A stretch of 64,000 bases of DNA from Candidatus Cryosericum septentrionale (GTDB lineage Bacteria; Caldisericota; Caldisericia; Cryosericales; Cryosericaceae): assembly GCF_003570995.1 (NCBI RefSeq), contig NZ_QXIY01000002.1, positions 1 through 64,000 on the forward strand, given 5' to 3'. Below, piece by piece: positions 17,745 through 26,692 of the stretch. Positions within the stretch are counted from its first letter, which is position 1. Each line of letters opens with the position of its first letter. The notes under the pieces were generated by a model. It was not told where the DNA came from. It saw only the letters and a program-made list of their open reading frames with translations, and made no database searches. A program made the translations under genes and the position numbers.

Positions 17745-18974
17745 ATGGACCTCAGGGACAGTTTTCGGAATGCAACGCGGGCGATTTTCGCGGCGAAGAT
17801 GCGCTCGTTTCTTACAATGCTGGGAATTATTATCGGTATTGCCGCCGTTGTCATGCTCATGGGAGTTGGTAATGGGACAAAAAAGAGCATTCTAAGTAGG
17901 ATGCAGAGTTCCGGCTCCGGCAATCTGTATCTGACAGCTGGTGCCAGATCAAATGTTCTTATGGGTGGTGGTGGCCCCGGTGGCCCCGGAGAAAGGTCGG
18001 GAGTATCATCCGGTGCCAAAATCACGGAGGAAGACCTGGCGTATATCGAGGCAAGAGTAACCTACTCCATTGTTGTATCGCCGACGAACCAGACTAATAT
18101 TACGATCAAGAACGGGGATACCACCATGTCGGGCACCGGGATCTTCGCGACACCGACGTACTTTGAGGTCGACAATGTAACGATTGCCGATGGTCGTATG
18201 ATCTCTACGAGCGATATCGACAATCGGACGCGCAATGTTGTCATAGGCGCCACCGTTCAGACAACCCTGTTCCCTAATGAATCTGCAGTGGGGCAGCCGA
18301 TCCGGATAAACGGCGCGAGTTACAACGTCGTCGGCGTTGCCACGGCAAAGGGTGAGACGGTGGGAAGTTCTGTTGATACTGCAATCGTCCTGCCGTTCTC
18401 AGACGGAGAGAAGTCGTTCGGTGTCGTCCACAATGTCGTTCAACGAACAACGATCAAGTGTGTCGACCCTACTCAGAGTTCAGCAGTCACGACTGAGATT
18501 ACCGACATCCTGACTCGCAAACACAAGAAAGTAGACTTCAGCATTCAGGATGTCGCAGCTATGACAGCATTATTGACGTCGTCCATGACAACGCTGACAA
18601 CGTTACTTGCGGCTATTGGAGGGCTTTCCCTCCTGGTCGGTGGTATCGGTATCATGAACATCATGCTCGTTTCCGTGACGGAACGAACTCGTGAGATAGG
18701 CATCCGGAAGGCACTTGGGGCCCGTGAACGCGATATTCTTGTCCAGTTTCTTATTGAATCCTCGCTGTTGAGCATTGCAGGAGGTGCCTTGGGGATTGTG
18801 ATCAGCGTTCTCGGTTCGGATTTTATTGTTTCCCGATTTACGACGACGTCAATAACTGGTTCATCTATCCTTCTTGCTGTCGGTTTTTCCATCGCTGTCG
18901 GGGTGTTCTTCGGAGTATACCCGGCTCGCACGGCAGCCCGGCTGAAACCCGTCGATGCATTGCGGTTTGAATAG
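17745..18974 (+). CDS. MacB-like ABC permease (FtsX/MacB_PCD domains)
   Basis: Mechanotransmission-type permease of 409 residues. The first helix (SFLTMLGIIIGIAAVVMLMGVG) is followed by a MacB periplasmic domain of about 220 residues, then three helices of the FtsX domain with the hallmark GGIGIMNIMLVSVTERTREIGIRKALGA. ATG at 17745 is chosen because the upstream nine codons belong to the ATPase overlap. A Gly-rich loop (GGGGPGGPG, about 80) follows the first helix. With the adaptor and ATPase it should export peptides, macrolide-like compounds or lipids; the substrate is unknown. Confidence 0.94.
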   Translation: MDLRDSFRNATRAIFAAKMRSFLTMLGIIIGIAAVVMLMGVGNGTKKSILSRMQSSGSGNLYLTAGARSNVLMGGGGPGGPGERSGVSSGAKITEEDLAYIEARVTYSIVVSPTNQTNITIKNGDTTMSGTGIFATPTYFEVDNVTIADGRMISTSDIDNRTRNVVIGATVQTTLFPNESAVGQPIRINGASYNVVGVATAKGETVGSSVDTAIVLPFSDGEKSFGVVHNVVQRTTIKCVDPTQSSAVTTEITDILTRKHKKVDFSIQDVAAMTALLTSSMTTLTTLLAAIGGLSLLVGGIGIMNIMLVSVTERTREIGIRKALGARERDILVQFLIESSLLSIAGGALGIVISVLGSDFIVSRFTTTSITGSSILLAVGFSIAVGVFFGVYPARTAARLKPVDALRFE

Positions 18975-18984
18975 GAGGCATCGT

Positions 18985-19323
18985 ATGGTTCAGAGAATCT
19001 TTGCAGTACTCCTCATGCTGACACTTGTGGCGGGAGCGGTTCCGCTGGCGAGTGCTCAGAGCGTTTAGGTTGCGCTGAGCAACTCCTATCCAAGGGACGC
19101 CCCACAGTATACGGTTACCTTCACGCTAAACACTACTGTCCAAGCAAGCGATAGTCTGACGTTGACCTTCGACGACGGTTCACTGCATATGTGGCTGGCT
19201 GTCGGCGATAATGCATTGATGATGATAAACAGGACCGGCATCAAGGGGACGATCATTGCAATCGACAAAGTGGGCAATACGACCAGCGTACCGGTTGACA
19301 TCCCTGCCCCGGCGACCTCCTGA
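18985..19323 (+). pseudogene. secreted protein gene interrupted by an in-frame amber codon
   Basis: ATG at 18985 follows AGGAGG. A clear signal peptide (RIFAVLLMLTLVAGAVPLASA) ends at codon 24. Codon 28 is TAG (19066-19068), then 84 more codons stay in frame to TGA at 19321. The mature part looks like a beta-rich Ig/CopC-type domain (YTVTFTLNTTVQASDSLTLTFDDG). It is the fourth gene of the efflux operon, 10 bases after the permease. Explanations: recent nonsense mutation, CAG-to-TAG error, or recoding; the first two are more likely. Confidence 0.7.
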
Positions 19324-19335
19324 TAGGCTGCACAG

Positions 19336-19366
19336 ATCGAGGGGCAGTGGATAACTGCCTCTCGAT
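19336..19366 (+). terminator. hairpin ending the efflux operon
   Basis: 12-bp stem ATCGAGGGGCAG / CTGCCTCTCGAT with one G-T pair and a 7-base loop, followed by the T/C-rich TCCTTCCC. A stable stop signal, though the T-run is weak. Confidence 0.55.
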
Positions 19367-19683
19367 TCCTTCCCAGTGGCGGGCTGAGCGTTAGATCGGC
19401 AGGGGCTGCGAATGGTCCAGCACAATCTGCTGCAGGACCGCACGCAGTCCTTTTTGCATGCGCTTGCCATGGTCTCTTCGATGCTGCCCGGAGGAACGTG
19501 CGACCTTGTATGAACTCGGCATTGTCGATACATTGGTGTCAATAGTGGAATTGTCCCGTCACGGTCGTATCGTATGACAGCGCAGGTGACAAACGGCAAC
19601 ACAGAAGGAAGTGCAACCCGATCTTCAGCGACGAAGGAAGGACTCAAGACGGTCCCGTTCGCAGGAAGGCGATGGGGGTGCCT
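19367..19683. other. intergenic stretch, nothing recognised
   Basis: About 317 bases between the terminator and the second ATPase. It has short open stretches with no ribosome site and no family resemblance. Its loss of coding sense may reflect decay of an adaptor or permease gene that once belonged with the second ATPase, but no motif proves this. Confidence 0.4.
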
Positions 19684-20364
19684 ATGAACCTTATCCAGCT
19701 TGACGGCGTCCGAAAGACCTACAGGATCGGCGCGGTGACGATCGATGCTCTTGCCGGTGTGTCCCTTGAAATCGGAGAGCATGAGTTTGTGGCCATCATG
19801 GGCCCTTCTGGTTCGGGCAAGTCAACACTGATGCATATTCTCGGTTGTCTGGACAGTCCAACGAGTGGTCACTACGTGTTCAAAGGCCGGGACGTATCGG
19901 GCCTGCGAGCCAACGATCTTGCCGCCATACGCAATCGTGACATGGGCTTCGTGTTCCAGGCGTACAATCTGTTGCCGATGATGAGCGCTCTCGAAAACGT
20001 CTTGCTGCCGTGTTCCTATGCTACCAGGTCGGTCAAGGGCGGAAGAAGCAAGGCGGAGGACCTGCTGGAGCGCGTCGGCCTCAAAGAGCGGATGAACAAC
20101 CGTCCGGTCGAAATGTCCGGCGGTGAACAGCAACGCGTCGCGATCGCACGAGCCATGATGATGGACCCGTCGGTTATTCTTGCCGATGAGCCGACGGGAA
20201 ACCTGAATTCCGCGGGCGCCCGGGAGGTCGTCGACCTCCTGAAGGAGCTCCATGGCGGCGGCAAGACGATCATCTACGTAACCCACGACGATGCCATCGG
20301 GGCGCAGGCAGAGCGGGTAATCCGTATCTTCGACGGGCGTGTCGTGGCCGATGAAATGAACTAG
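19684..20364 (+). CDS. orphan ABC efflux ATPase, duplicate of the MacB-type ATPase
   Basis: 226 residues, closely similar along its whole length to the ATPase at 17057: the same N-terminus after MNLI, Walker [48 protein letters not shown] at 19684 is chosen to match the paralogue; an in-frame ATG at 19672 also has a purine-rich upstream. No permease or adaptor follows, so it may energise the same permease as an alternative subunit, or be the remains of a duplicated operon. All catalytic motifs look intact. Confidence 0.9.
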   Translation: MNLIQLDGVRKTYRIGAVTIDALAGVSLEIGEHEFVAIMGPSGSGKSTLMHILGCLDSPTSGHYVFKGRDVSGLRANDLAAIRNRDMGFVFQAYNLLPMMSALENVLLPCSYATRSVKGGRSKAEDLLERVGLKERMNNRPVEMSGGEQQRVAIARAMMMDPSVILADEPTGNLNSAGAREVVDLLKELHGGGKTIIYVTHDDAIGAQAERVIRIFDGRVVADEMN

Positions 20365-20715
20365 CTGCAGGTCGATTTCGCTAGGGGCCTGCGCAAACTC
20401 TGTCCTGGAGACAGCGTCATGCCGTCGTCCGTGTCGAGCCGGTCGCGCAGTGCCCGGATGGTGGAATCTAGATGTACGACGTCGCGTCGGGTGGCCAGGC
20501 GCAGGACGACTGAGCGGCGGTCCTGCGGCGCGGGGCGCCGAATGATACTCCTGGCGACGTCGAGCCCGGTGTCAGGCGTTTCCGGTCCCGGCTCGCCCCG
20601 CATAGAGGTTCCACTGCGCCCGCTGGCGGGTCCACAAGGCTGTCATGTATGCATCTTCGAGTCGCGACGCAGTACTGCCGTTCATCCGTATGCGCGGCAC
20701 CTTATCTTGGGTCAT
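20361..20715 (-). pseudogene. frameshifted gene downstream of mutM, peptidase-like fragment
   Basis: An ATG at 20715 sits one base after the mutM stop and opens a frame reading ...LEDAYMTALWTRQRAQWNLYAG, ending at 20572. A second frame from about 20603 carries on with coding-like sequence (RRSVVLRLATRRDVVHLDSTIRALRDRL) to 20361. Joined, they would make about 110 residues. The first part faintly resembles helical stretches of M2/M3-type metallopeptidases. It is a probable frameshift (or sequencing slip) in the fourth gene of the tauE-aminotransferase-mutM operon. Weak evidence for function. Confidence 0.4.
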
Positions 20716-20716
20716 G

Positions 20717-21532
20717 TTACGTCTGGCAGGTTGGGCAGATGAACGACGCCGTGCTGCCGGTCCGGATCTTCTGGACGAGTGCGCCACACGTTGGACATGG
20801 CTTGCCTTCGCGGTACCCGACCAGGAACTCCGTGAAGCGCCCCGGCTGACCATACAGGTCCTTCTCGTAGGCTAGGCCACCCAACTCCAGCGCATGCCGA
20901 AGCTGTGAGCAGATCGCGGCGTAGAGTGCGCGACGCTCGGACGCAGTGACGTCGGCGGTCTTGCGCAGGGGATGCAGTCCGGCGGCGAACAGGATGTCCT
21001 GGATGTAGACGTTGCCGATGCCCGCGATATTCTTCTGGTCCATGAGAACCGTCTTGATCGCGCTCCGCTTCTTCTCTACCAGCACCTTTTCGAACGCGTT
21101 TAGCGTGAATTCGCCGTCGTCCAGTGGGTCGAGACCTAGCGCGGCTGTCATGGTATGGGAAGCTAGCTCGACGGTCTTGACCGCATGGACATACCCGAAC
21201 CAGCAGAAGTGCTGGCTGAAAGCACCGCCGTCTTCGAACAGGACAGCCGACTGGCGGTTCCCCGGCAAAGGCTCATCCTTGTGGTGGAAGAGGACTTCCC
21301 CACCCATGCCGAGGTTGAGCAGGAACGTCGCTCCCGGCTCGAGGTCCATGAATATCCATTTTCCTCTCGACGTCACACGGTTCACCTGCGTATGGGCAAG
21401 CATTCGCCCGAATTCCTCGGGCGGTACGTTCAGACATCTGGGCTGGACGACGTCGACCTCGGCCACACGCCTGCCGCGGAGTTCCCGGTCCATTTGTCGT
21501 GCCAGGTTGGCCACTTCGGGTAGTTCGGGCAT
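20717..21532 (-). CDS. mutM: formamidopyrimidine-DNA glycosylase
   Basis: Base-excision glycosylase/AP lyase removing 8-oxoguanine. The mature N-terminus PELPEV gives the catalytic Pro2 and Glu3. Lys58 lies in TSRGKWIF. The helix-two-turn-helix has NIAGIGNVYIQDILF, and the zinc finger is CPTCG ... ICPTCQ at the very end. At 271 residues it is normal. It lies 26 bases downstream of an aminotransferase in a minus-strand operon, without polA or coaE, its frequent partners elsewhere. Confidence 0.96.
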   Translation of the reverse strand: MPELPEVANLARQMDRELRGRRVAEVDVVQPRCLNVPPEEFGRMLAHTQVNRVTSRGKWIFMDLEPGATFLLNLGMGGEVLFHHKDEPLPGNRQSAVLFEDGGAFSQHFCWFGYVHAVKTVELASHTMTAALGLDPLDDGEFTLNAFEKVLVEKKRSAIKTVLMDQKNIAGIGNVYIQDILFAAGLHPLRKTADVTASERRALYAAICSQLRHALELGGLAYEKDLYGQPGRFTEFLVGYREGKPCPTCGALVQKIRTGSTASFICPTCQT

Positions 21533-21558
21533 GGGGTTCTCCTCGTTCCTGGGACCGG

Positions 21559-22632
21559 CTACAGGGAGCGCACGACCTGGGCCAGGGTTCTGACTCCTTC
21601 GTCGATCTCCTCGGTGGTCAGCGCGCAGAACGGCAGCCGGACGAAGGTGTCCCCTCTCCCGTCAGCGAAGAAGTCGCGCCCGTTTGTGAGCTGGATGCCT
21701 TTCTCCAGGCCCCTGGCGATGAGGGCTTCGGCTTTGACACTCTTGTTGAGCATGACGCCCACGAAGAAGCCGCCCTCAGGTCTGGCCCATGTTCCCAGGT
21801 CAGCCATTTCCGCGTCGAGTGCGGCAAGCAGTTCGGATAGACGTGGGCGGTAGAGGTTGCGTAACTTCTCGATCTGAGCGGGCAGCAGGCCGCTGTCGAT
21901 GAACTCGAAGACCGTGGCCTGTGACAGAAGGGACGGGGTGATGTACGTATCCTGCGCGGTCTTGCCGAGGCGGTCCATGTACTGCTGGGGGCCGAACGCG
22001 ACGCCGACGCGCAGGCCAGGCGACAGCAGCTTGCTGAAGCTACTCAACTGGATGGTGCGATGCGGGATCATGGACTGGATCGTGGGAACGTCGTCACCGG
22101 CATATCGCAGGCGGCGATAAGGGAGGTCCTCGAGGACGAGCACGCCGTACTGCTCTGCCAAGGCGGCGAAGGCCCGGCGCTTGGCCTCCGACATCGTTGT
22201 ACCCGAAGGGTTCTGGAAATCGCTGATGACGTAGGTCATCAGCGGATGGTGTTCGCGGATGAGTTCCTCACAGGCGGTGAGGTCCATGCCGTCTTCCTGC
22301 AGGGGAACGCCGACAACCGTGGCGCCCGCCCGGCGCAGGACCTTGATGACACGGTCATACGAGGGCTGCTCGACCAAAACGGTCGTGCCCGGCGTGATGA
22401 GGGAACGGGCCACGAAATCGACGATCTGCAGGGCTCCCTGGCTTAGCAGAACCTGGTCGGGCTGGAGTCCGTGGCCGGCTGCGATGAACTCACGCAGTGG
22501 GCCGAATCCCCGGAAGGAGCCATATTGCAAAATCTGTGAGCTGTACTTGGCGAGAGCCGACGCGGCGCACTCTCCCAGGGCCTCCACCGGAAACGCTTCT
22601 GTTGCGGGAACCCCTCTCGTGAATGCAATCAT
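21559..22632 (-). CDS. PLP-dependent aminotransferase, class I/II (2-aminoadipate/LysN-like)
   Basis: Fold-type I aminotransferase of 357 residues, without the GntR domain of MocR regulators. The PLP-binding features are the SQGALQIVDFVARSL helix, SDFQNPSGTTMS with Asn/Pro, and the Schiff-base Lys in SSFSKLLSPGLRVG; the carboxylate-binding Arg is in FVRLPFC. The ATG at 22632 follows CCAGGAGG; upstream reading-frame extension lacks a start signal. Closest in type to 2-aminoadipate / valine-pyruvate aminotransferases. It is 43 bases downstream of the TauE gene. The amino donor is unknown. Confidence 0.88.
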   Translation of the reverse strand: MIAFTRGVPATEAFPVEALGECAASALAKYSSQILQYGSFRGFGPLREFIAAGHGLQPDQVLLSQGALQIVDFVARSLITPGTTVLVEQPSYDRVIKVLRRAGATVVGVPLQEDGMDLTACEELIREHHPLMTYVISDFQNPSGTTMSEAKRRAFAALAEQYGVLVLEDLPYRRLRYAGDDVPTIQSMIPHRTIQLSSFSKLLSPGLRVGVAFGPQQYMDRLGKTAQDTYITPSLLSQATVFEFIDSGLLPAQIEKLRNLYRPRLSELLAALDAEMADLGTWARPEGGFFVGVMLNKSVKAEALIARGLEKGIQLTNGRDFFADGRGDTFVRLPFCALTTEEIDEGVRTLAQVVRSL

Positions 22633-22675
22633 GTTACTTGCCTCCTGGATGTGTCTGATACGTTGATTATGCTTC

Positions 22676-23413
22676 CTACAGGACCATGAAGACTGCCGAG
22701 ATGAGCAGTACTCCATAGATGAGCTGGGTGAAGCGTTCACCGCTGATGCGGTGATGCGCGACATCTCCCAGCAGGGCGCCGAGCGCAAGGAACGGCAGAG
22801 ACGTCAGGACAAGCCTCCCTGGCACGCCGGCCAGCTTGTGGCGCACGACAATATCTACGATAATGAATATATTGAGTGTCGTCCAGATTGCAACCAGTGT
22901 GGCGCGGAACGAAGCTTTGTCCTTCAGCTTCTGAGTCGCGTAGATGATGACGGGTGGACCACCCGAGGTGAACGCTCCCTGCATGGCGCCTCCGATGAAC
23001 AGCAGGGTGTCGAGAAGCCATGCAGGCCATGTTCGCGGCGTACCTCTGCCCGGCCGGAACTGCGTGACCAGTCCTTGGACGCCGACGACGACCATGAAGA
23101 TGGCGAGGATACGCATCAGCGTCGTGCGTGGCAGGACATTATAGGCGACCATGCCGATAGGAAGTCCGGGCAGAACAAATGCAAGGATGCGCAGGTACTG
23201 CCGCCAGTCGACGTGGTTCCACGAGACGACCAGGAGGTAGACGTCCAGCACAAGGGCCAGGACGGTAAGGACGGGGCGAGCCGTGTCGATGCCGGCCAGG
23301 AGGATGCAGAACGGCATGGCCAGCACGGCGCAGCCGAAGCCGGTGATCCCCTGGATGAAATGAGTCGCCAGGACGATGAGGCCAAACAGGACAGCAGTCA
23401 GGGCAAAGGGCAC
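22676..23413 (-). CDS. TauE/SafE-family anion exporter
   Basis: Membrane protein of about 245 residues in the sulfite/organosulfonate exporter family. Two homologous halves each start with the family Gly-rich turn: THFIQGITGFGCAVLAMP and GGAMQGAFTSGGPPVIIYATQ. I set a GTG start at 23413, five bases after GGAGG, because the open frame farther upstream is antisense to the divergent lipoprotein gene. It heads the operon with the aminotransferase and mutM. Substrates in the family include sulfite, sulfoacetate and other anions; none can be assigned here. Confidence 0.88.
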   Translation of the reverse strand: MPFALTAVLFGLIVLATHFIQGITGFGCAVLAMPFCILLAGIDTARPVLTVLALVLDVYLLVVSWNHVDWRQYLRILAFVLPGLPIGMVAYNVLPRTTLMRILAIFMVVVGVQGLVTQFRPGRGTPRTWPAWLLDTLLFIGGAMQGAFTSGGPPVIIYATQKLKDKASFRATLVAIWTTLNIFIIVDIVVRHKLAGVPGRLVLTSLPFLALGALLGDVAHHRISGERFTQLIYGVLLISAVFMVL

Positions 23414-23593
23414 ATCTTCCTCCACGCGTCCTCTCGGGGCGCACTCGAACAGTATACGCGGAATGCGGTGGTTGGCTCGTCGACGCGGGCTGAAGCCAGC
23501 GCTCCTGTGCGCGTTTGCGTGCGTGCAAAGGCGAACCATACTGTGCTGGAACGTCAGTGTCGTCCGGCGACATGGCAGCGGAGGGGAGGAACC

Positions 23594-24409
23594 ATGAGAC
23601 TGAAGAGAGCAGTGGCGATCGTACTGACGGTGGCAGTGGCGGCAGTGACGTGTGCGGGATGCCGCCCGAAGGCAGTCAGCACACCCGAGAATGGGCTGCC
23701 GTCCATCGTCGTTCGGACCGTCCGCGAGGAAGACATGACGCTCAACTATTCCGTGAGAACCAGTTATCCGCAGTTCGAGGGCAACCGGCCTGCGGGCGCT
23801 CTCGAGAAGGCCAACAAGGCTGTCGCTGCCATGGTACTCCCGGACATTGCGGGAGTGAGGCAGAATGCCGCTCACGACGCCGCCGCATGGGCCGCCGAGA
23901 ACCCCTCTGAGGCTGCCCAGTGGCTTGCAGACCACAGCAGGTTCCTGAACGCCGACTACGAGATTCCCTATCTGACCAACGACCTCGTCAGTGTCCGCAT
24001 CCGGTTCGAGACGTACTCCGGTGGCGCACACGGCATGTCGTATACGCGTGTTGTCAACGCGAGGCTCAGCGATGGTGAGATCATCGACACCGAGGGCCTG
24101 TTCCTCGACGGGAAGCAAGGCCTGCAGTGGCTTTCGCAGTACTGTGCCACAGATTTGAAGCGCCAGTACGGACCAGACTACGAGGCGCTGAAGAAGTTCG
24201 TCGACGATGGAACTGCGCCTACGGCGGACAACTTCACCAGCGTGTCGCTGGAACCGAGCGGGCTGGTCGTCTCATTCGACCCCTACCAGGTTGGCCCGTA
24301 TGCCGCCGGTCCGCGAGAGGTCCACATTCCGGCAGGCGAGGTCCAGTCGATGCTGGCCGTCACCCTGTCGCCGGATGCCTTCAACCTGGTGCTGGAACCA
24401 GGCGACTGA
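23594..24409 (+). CDS. lipoprotein with DUF4163/DUF3298 (RsiV-like) domains
   Basis: Exported protein of 271 residues. The N-terminal signal ends in a lipobox-like VTCAGC (Cys23). The rest has the DUF4163/DUF3298 pattern seen in RsiV and similar lipoproteins: a mixed first half and then YSGGAHGMSYTRVVN...GEIIDTEGLF, and the late VVSFDPYQVGPYAAGP...LSPDAFNLVL. The ATG follows GGGGAGGAACC. The 3' third plus the following DNA is duplicated at 31913-32650, where this gene is truncated. Role unknown; RsiV binds lysozyme, but no sigma factor gene is adjacent. Confidence 0.85.
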   Translation: MRLKRAVAIVLTVAVAAVTCAGCRPKAVSTPENGLPSIVVRTVREEDMTLNYSVRTSYPQFEGNRPAGALEKANKAVAAMVLPDIAGVRQNAAHDAAAWAAENPSEAAQWLADHSRFLNADYEIPYLTNDLVSVRIRFETYSGGAHGMSYTRVVNARLSDGEIIDTEGLFLDGKQGLQWLSQYCATDLKRQYGPDYEALKKFVDDGTAPTADNFTSVSLEPSGLVVSFDPYQVGPYAAGPREVHIPAGEVQSMLAVTLSPDAFNLVLEPGD

Positions 24410-24735
24410 GGTCCAAGACGCTTGGCCGGTCATCCACCTTGCCCATACTGTGCATGTTAGCACCGTGTACTGAGCGGGTTCCGTCCGTAGCGGCGTTCTT
24501 CGTGCGGATGCGACGTGCACAGCGTATGGCGGAACGCCGCCACGCCCTGCTTGCAGCAGAAGGGGTCCACCGTGCCGCCGTTCATGATCATCAGCGTGAT
24601 GGGCCGCTGCAACCTTGCGTGCGCAGGCTCAGCAATGCCAGGAGGAGTCCGACATGACGCCCACGGAGCTCCTTGGCGTTGTCCGGCAGGAGCATGACCT
24701 TGGCGTTGGTATCATGCTGCTCGCTGGCGACTCGT
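24410..24735 (+). pseudogene. degraded copy of the radical-SAM gene
   Basis: This stretch matches the spacer and first part of the intact gene at 32266 base by base over long runs (for example RMRRAQRMAERRHALLAAEGV), but about 100 bases including the start codon are missing. The Cys motif region is shifted and shortened (the CYAQ part is deleted), and similarity stops near 24735. It cannot make a radical-SAM enzyme. Its intact lipoprotein neighbour and its twin at 32266 show that a two-gene unit was duplicated. 24736-24823 holds nothing. Confidence 0.8.
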
Positions 24736-24823
24736 GTTCTGCTAACCGTGAGGGCGTGGCATACAAGCAAGACCGTTGGCTGCCAGCCAGAAGGTCGTCT
24801 TGGCGCCGGGAACTTCCTGGGGG

Positions 24824-25291
24824 CTAGTTCTCGGCCCGAAGAGGGCTATCGACATTGAAGCTGAAGCGGTAGCTCCAATACACCCTCCCAGTCTCATCCA
24901 CAAATTTGCCTCGCAGATTGACAATTCCGTGCGTGCCCGATTTCTTGAGGTTCTCTGCGATGCGAACGGGATTCATGAAAACCTTGCAGCTTCATCTTGG
25001 CTGTAGATCGTGTGGAAACGCGTCGCTGCCTGAATGTGGAATCGGGACAATCATCGCTCTCTTTCCATAGCACGGTGAAGGAAGACTCCCGAAGCACACA
25101 GTCCGAGTCCCGGCGTTGGCGGCTTGGACACTTAGTTCCTCGTCGCTGAAGCATCCGTCGGAGTCGGAGATCCAAACCCGCTGGACAGTCACGACGACAT
25201 GAGACCTCGATTTCTTGAACTGGTCGACAGCTACCAGCGTGGCAACTACAGCGCCATAAAGGGCTATCAGATTGGTCAGAGTGAAATTCAT
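24824..25291 (-). pseudogene. frameshifted membrane-anchored protein of unknown function
   Basis: ATG at 25291 begins with one membrane helix (LIALYGAVVATLVAV) followed by a basic DQFKKSRSHVVVTV and a beta-type domain (ELSVQAANAGTRTV). The frame ends near 24992 after FPHDLQPR, but coding sense continues one frame over (ENLKKSGTHGIVNLRGKFVDETGRV...) to TAG at 24824. Together about 150 residues would be expected. The pattern recalls short membrane-plus-Ig-like hypothetical proteins. One frameshift near 24990-25010 is the likely cause. Confidence 0.6.
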
Positions 25292-25461
25292 GCTGCTGGC
25301 CTCCTCTCAGAACATGGAGTTGGCTCTCTACCACGTATCACTACGCAGTCTATGGCATCAGGCGCTTATTGTGAAATGCTGGTCGAGACCATGCGAGTTG
25401 ACTGATATCGTCAATATCTGCTCCATGTACGGCCTCCTCTTTTTTAGTTTTCCTTCAACTC

Positions 25462-26511
25462 TTATCCTATGGTCTTTTCCAAGAATCGAAGGAAATTTCC
25501 ACCGATAAGTTTAACCATATCAGCTTCACTATATCCCCTGGCCAGGAGTTCTGCGGAAAACTCTACCGAATGGGGGTGCCCCTTTATGCAATCGTAATTC
25601 CGATGGGGCCCGGGCTTCGTGAAATCTCTCATCTCGTCGCAAAAATCAAAACCAAACCCCACGTAGTCAGTCCCTACCAGATCGCGAATATGATCTACAT
25701 GATCGGCCAAATCTTTCTCGTCTAGTTTCTTTATGTCCGGGTTACCCACAAAGGTACTACATACATTCATTCCCATAACCCCACCGCTCGACGCCAATTT
25801 ACGAATCAAATCGTCCGTGAGATTTCTCATGGAGGGGGCTAGAGCTCTACAGTTAGAGTGAGAAGCCATGACAGGCCCCTGGTAAGAATGGAACAGGTCC
25901 TCCACTCCCTCATCATTGAGGTGGCTTATATCGAGATACATACCTAAACGGGCGGCTTCCCGCGCCACCTTGACTCCAAACTCCGTCAACCCGCCCTTCT
26001 GCCCCTCCTCCACCGGATTAAAGAAACACCCGTCCGCTGCATAATTTCGGCGGCTCCACGTCATCCCAATGCCCCGCACTCCCAGCTCGTAGAAGATGCG
26101 CAATAAGGCGAGATCATTCCCGACAGGCTCAAGGCCCTCAAAAGAAAGAAGAATAGCAAGTTGCCCCTTCTGCCGGGCGTTCCGTATCTCTTGAGTGTTA
26201 CGGCACAAGGTGAAAAGGCCGGGACTTTCCTCCATTTCCGCATGGAGAGCGCTTACTTGATCCAGAGCTCGACGAAGCCCCATCTCGGGTAGGTACTCGT
26301 TGGGGACAAACAGAGAGGAAACCACAAGACCGATGCCCCCCTCCCTCAGAGACGAAAGATAATCCCGTTCAATAACCCGGGTCTCTCCTCTCAACCGTTT
26401 TCCCAGCACCAAAGGCAGAAGATCGAAGTGGGCATCGACGACCAAATGTTTCTGGTGAAGGTCGCGAGCTTTTTCGTAATAAGGAAGAGATATACTGCCC
26501 TTTTCGTTCAT
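25462..26511 (-). CDS. membrane dipeptidase (peptidase family M19)
   Basis: Zinc dipeptidase of 349 residues; members hydrolyse dipeptides, including those with a C-terminal D-residue. Metal ligands are recognisable: VDAHFDLL (His-x-Asp), the bridging Glu in LLSFEGLE, DISHLNDEG, ASHSNCRALAPSMRNL, and the Asp in YVGFGFDFCDE. ATG at 26511 follows GGAGG by nine bases; the ATG at 26526 lacks one. Codon use and base composition (less GC) differ from flanking core genes. It opens an accessory segment rich in peptide-related genes. 25292-25461 holds nothing recognised. Confidence 0.92.
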   Translation of the reverse strand: MNEKGSISLPYYEKARDLHQKHLVVDAHFDLLPLVLGKRLRGETRVIERDYLSSLREGGIGLVVSSLFVPNEYLPEMGLRRALDQVSALHAEMEESPGLFTLCRNTQEIRNARQKGQLAILLSFEGLEPVGNDLALLRIFYELGVRGIGMTWSRRNYAADGCFFNPVEEGQKGGLTEFGVKVAREAARLGMYLDISHLNDEGVEDLFHSYQGPVMASHSNCRALAPSMRNLTDDLIRKLASSGGVMGMNVCSTFVGNPDIKKLDEKDLADHVDHIRDLVGTDYVGFGFDFCDEMRDFTKPGPHRNYDCIKGHPHSVEFSAELLARGYSEADMVKLIGGNFLRFLEKTIG

Positions 26512-26590
26512 AAACAACGCCTCCATGAATGAAAATTCGTATCACTGGTGTTCGAGGCTCGAAAGGATCTCCTCCCCATGACGCACCTTA

Positions 26591-26619
26591 ACTCTATAGA
26601 GAGTGGCCCCCTTTGTCAA
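26591..26619 (-). promoter_or_regulatory. promoter of the M19 dipeptidase gene
   Basis: TTGACA (26619-26614) and TAGAGT (26596-26591) on the minus strand with a 17-base spacer. Confidence 0.55.
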
Positions 26620-26692
26620 AGCAGAAAGCGTCAATTCCTAAGCCATTTTGTAAGAATATTGCACGCATCTTTTGTCAACTCATATCGTCTCG

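Noticed and set aside
19066-19068. TAG read as pyrrolysine or other recoded amino acid
   Set aside because: Other genes here end with TAG normally (for example TauE at 22676), and no PylT-like tRNA or recoding element was seen.
22751-23593. Long N-terminal extension of the DUF3298 lipoprotein frame
   Set aside because: Antisense to the TauE gene; the ATG at 23594 has a ribosome site and opens a lipoprotein signal.
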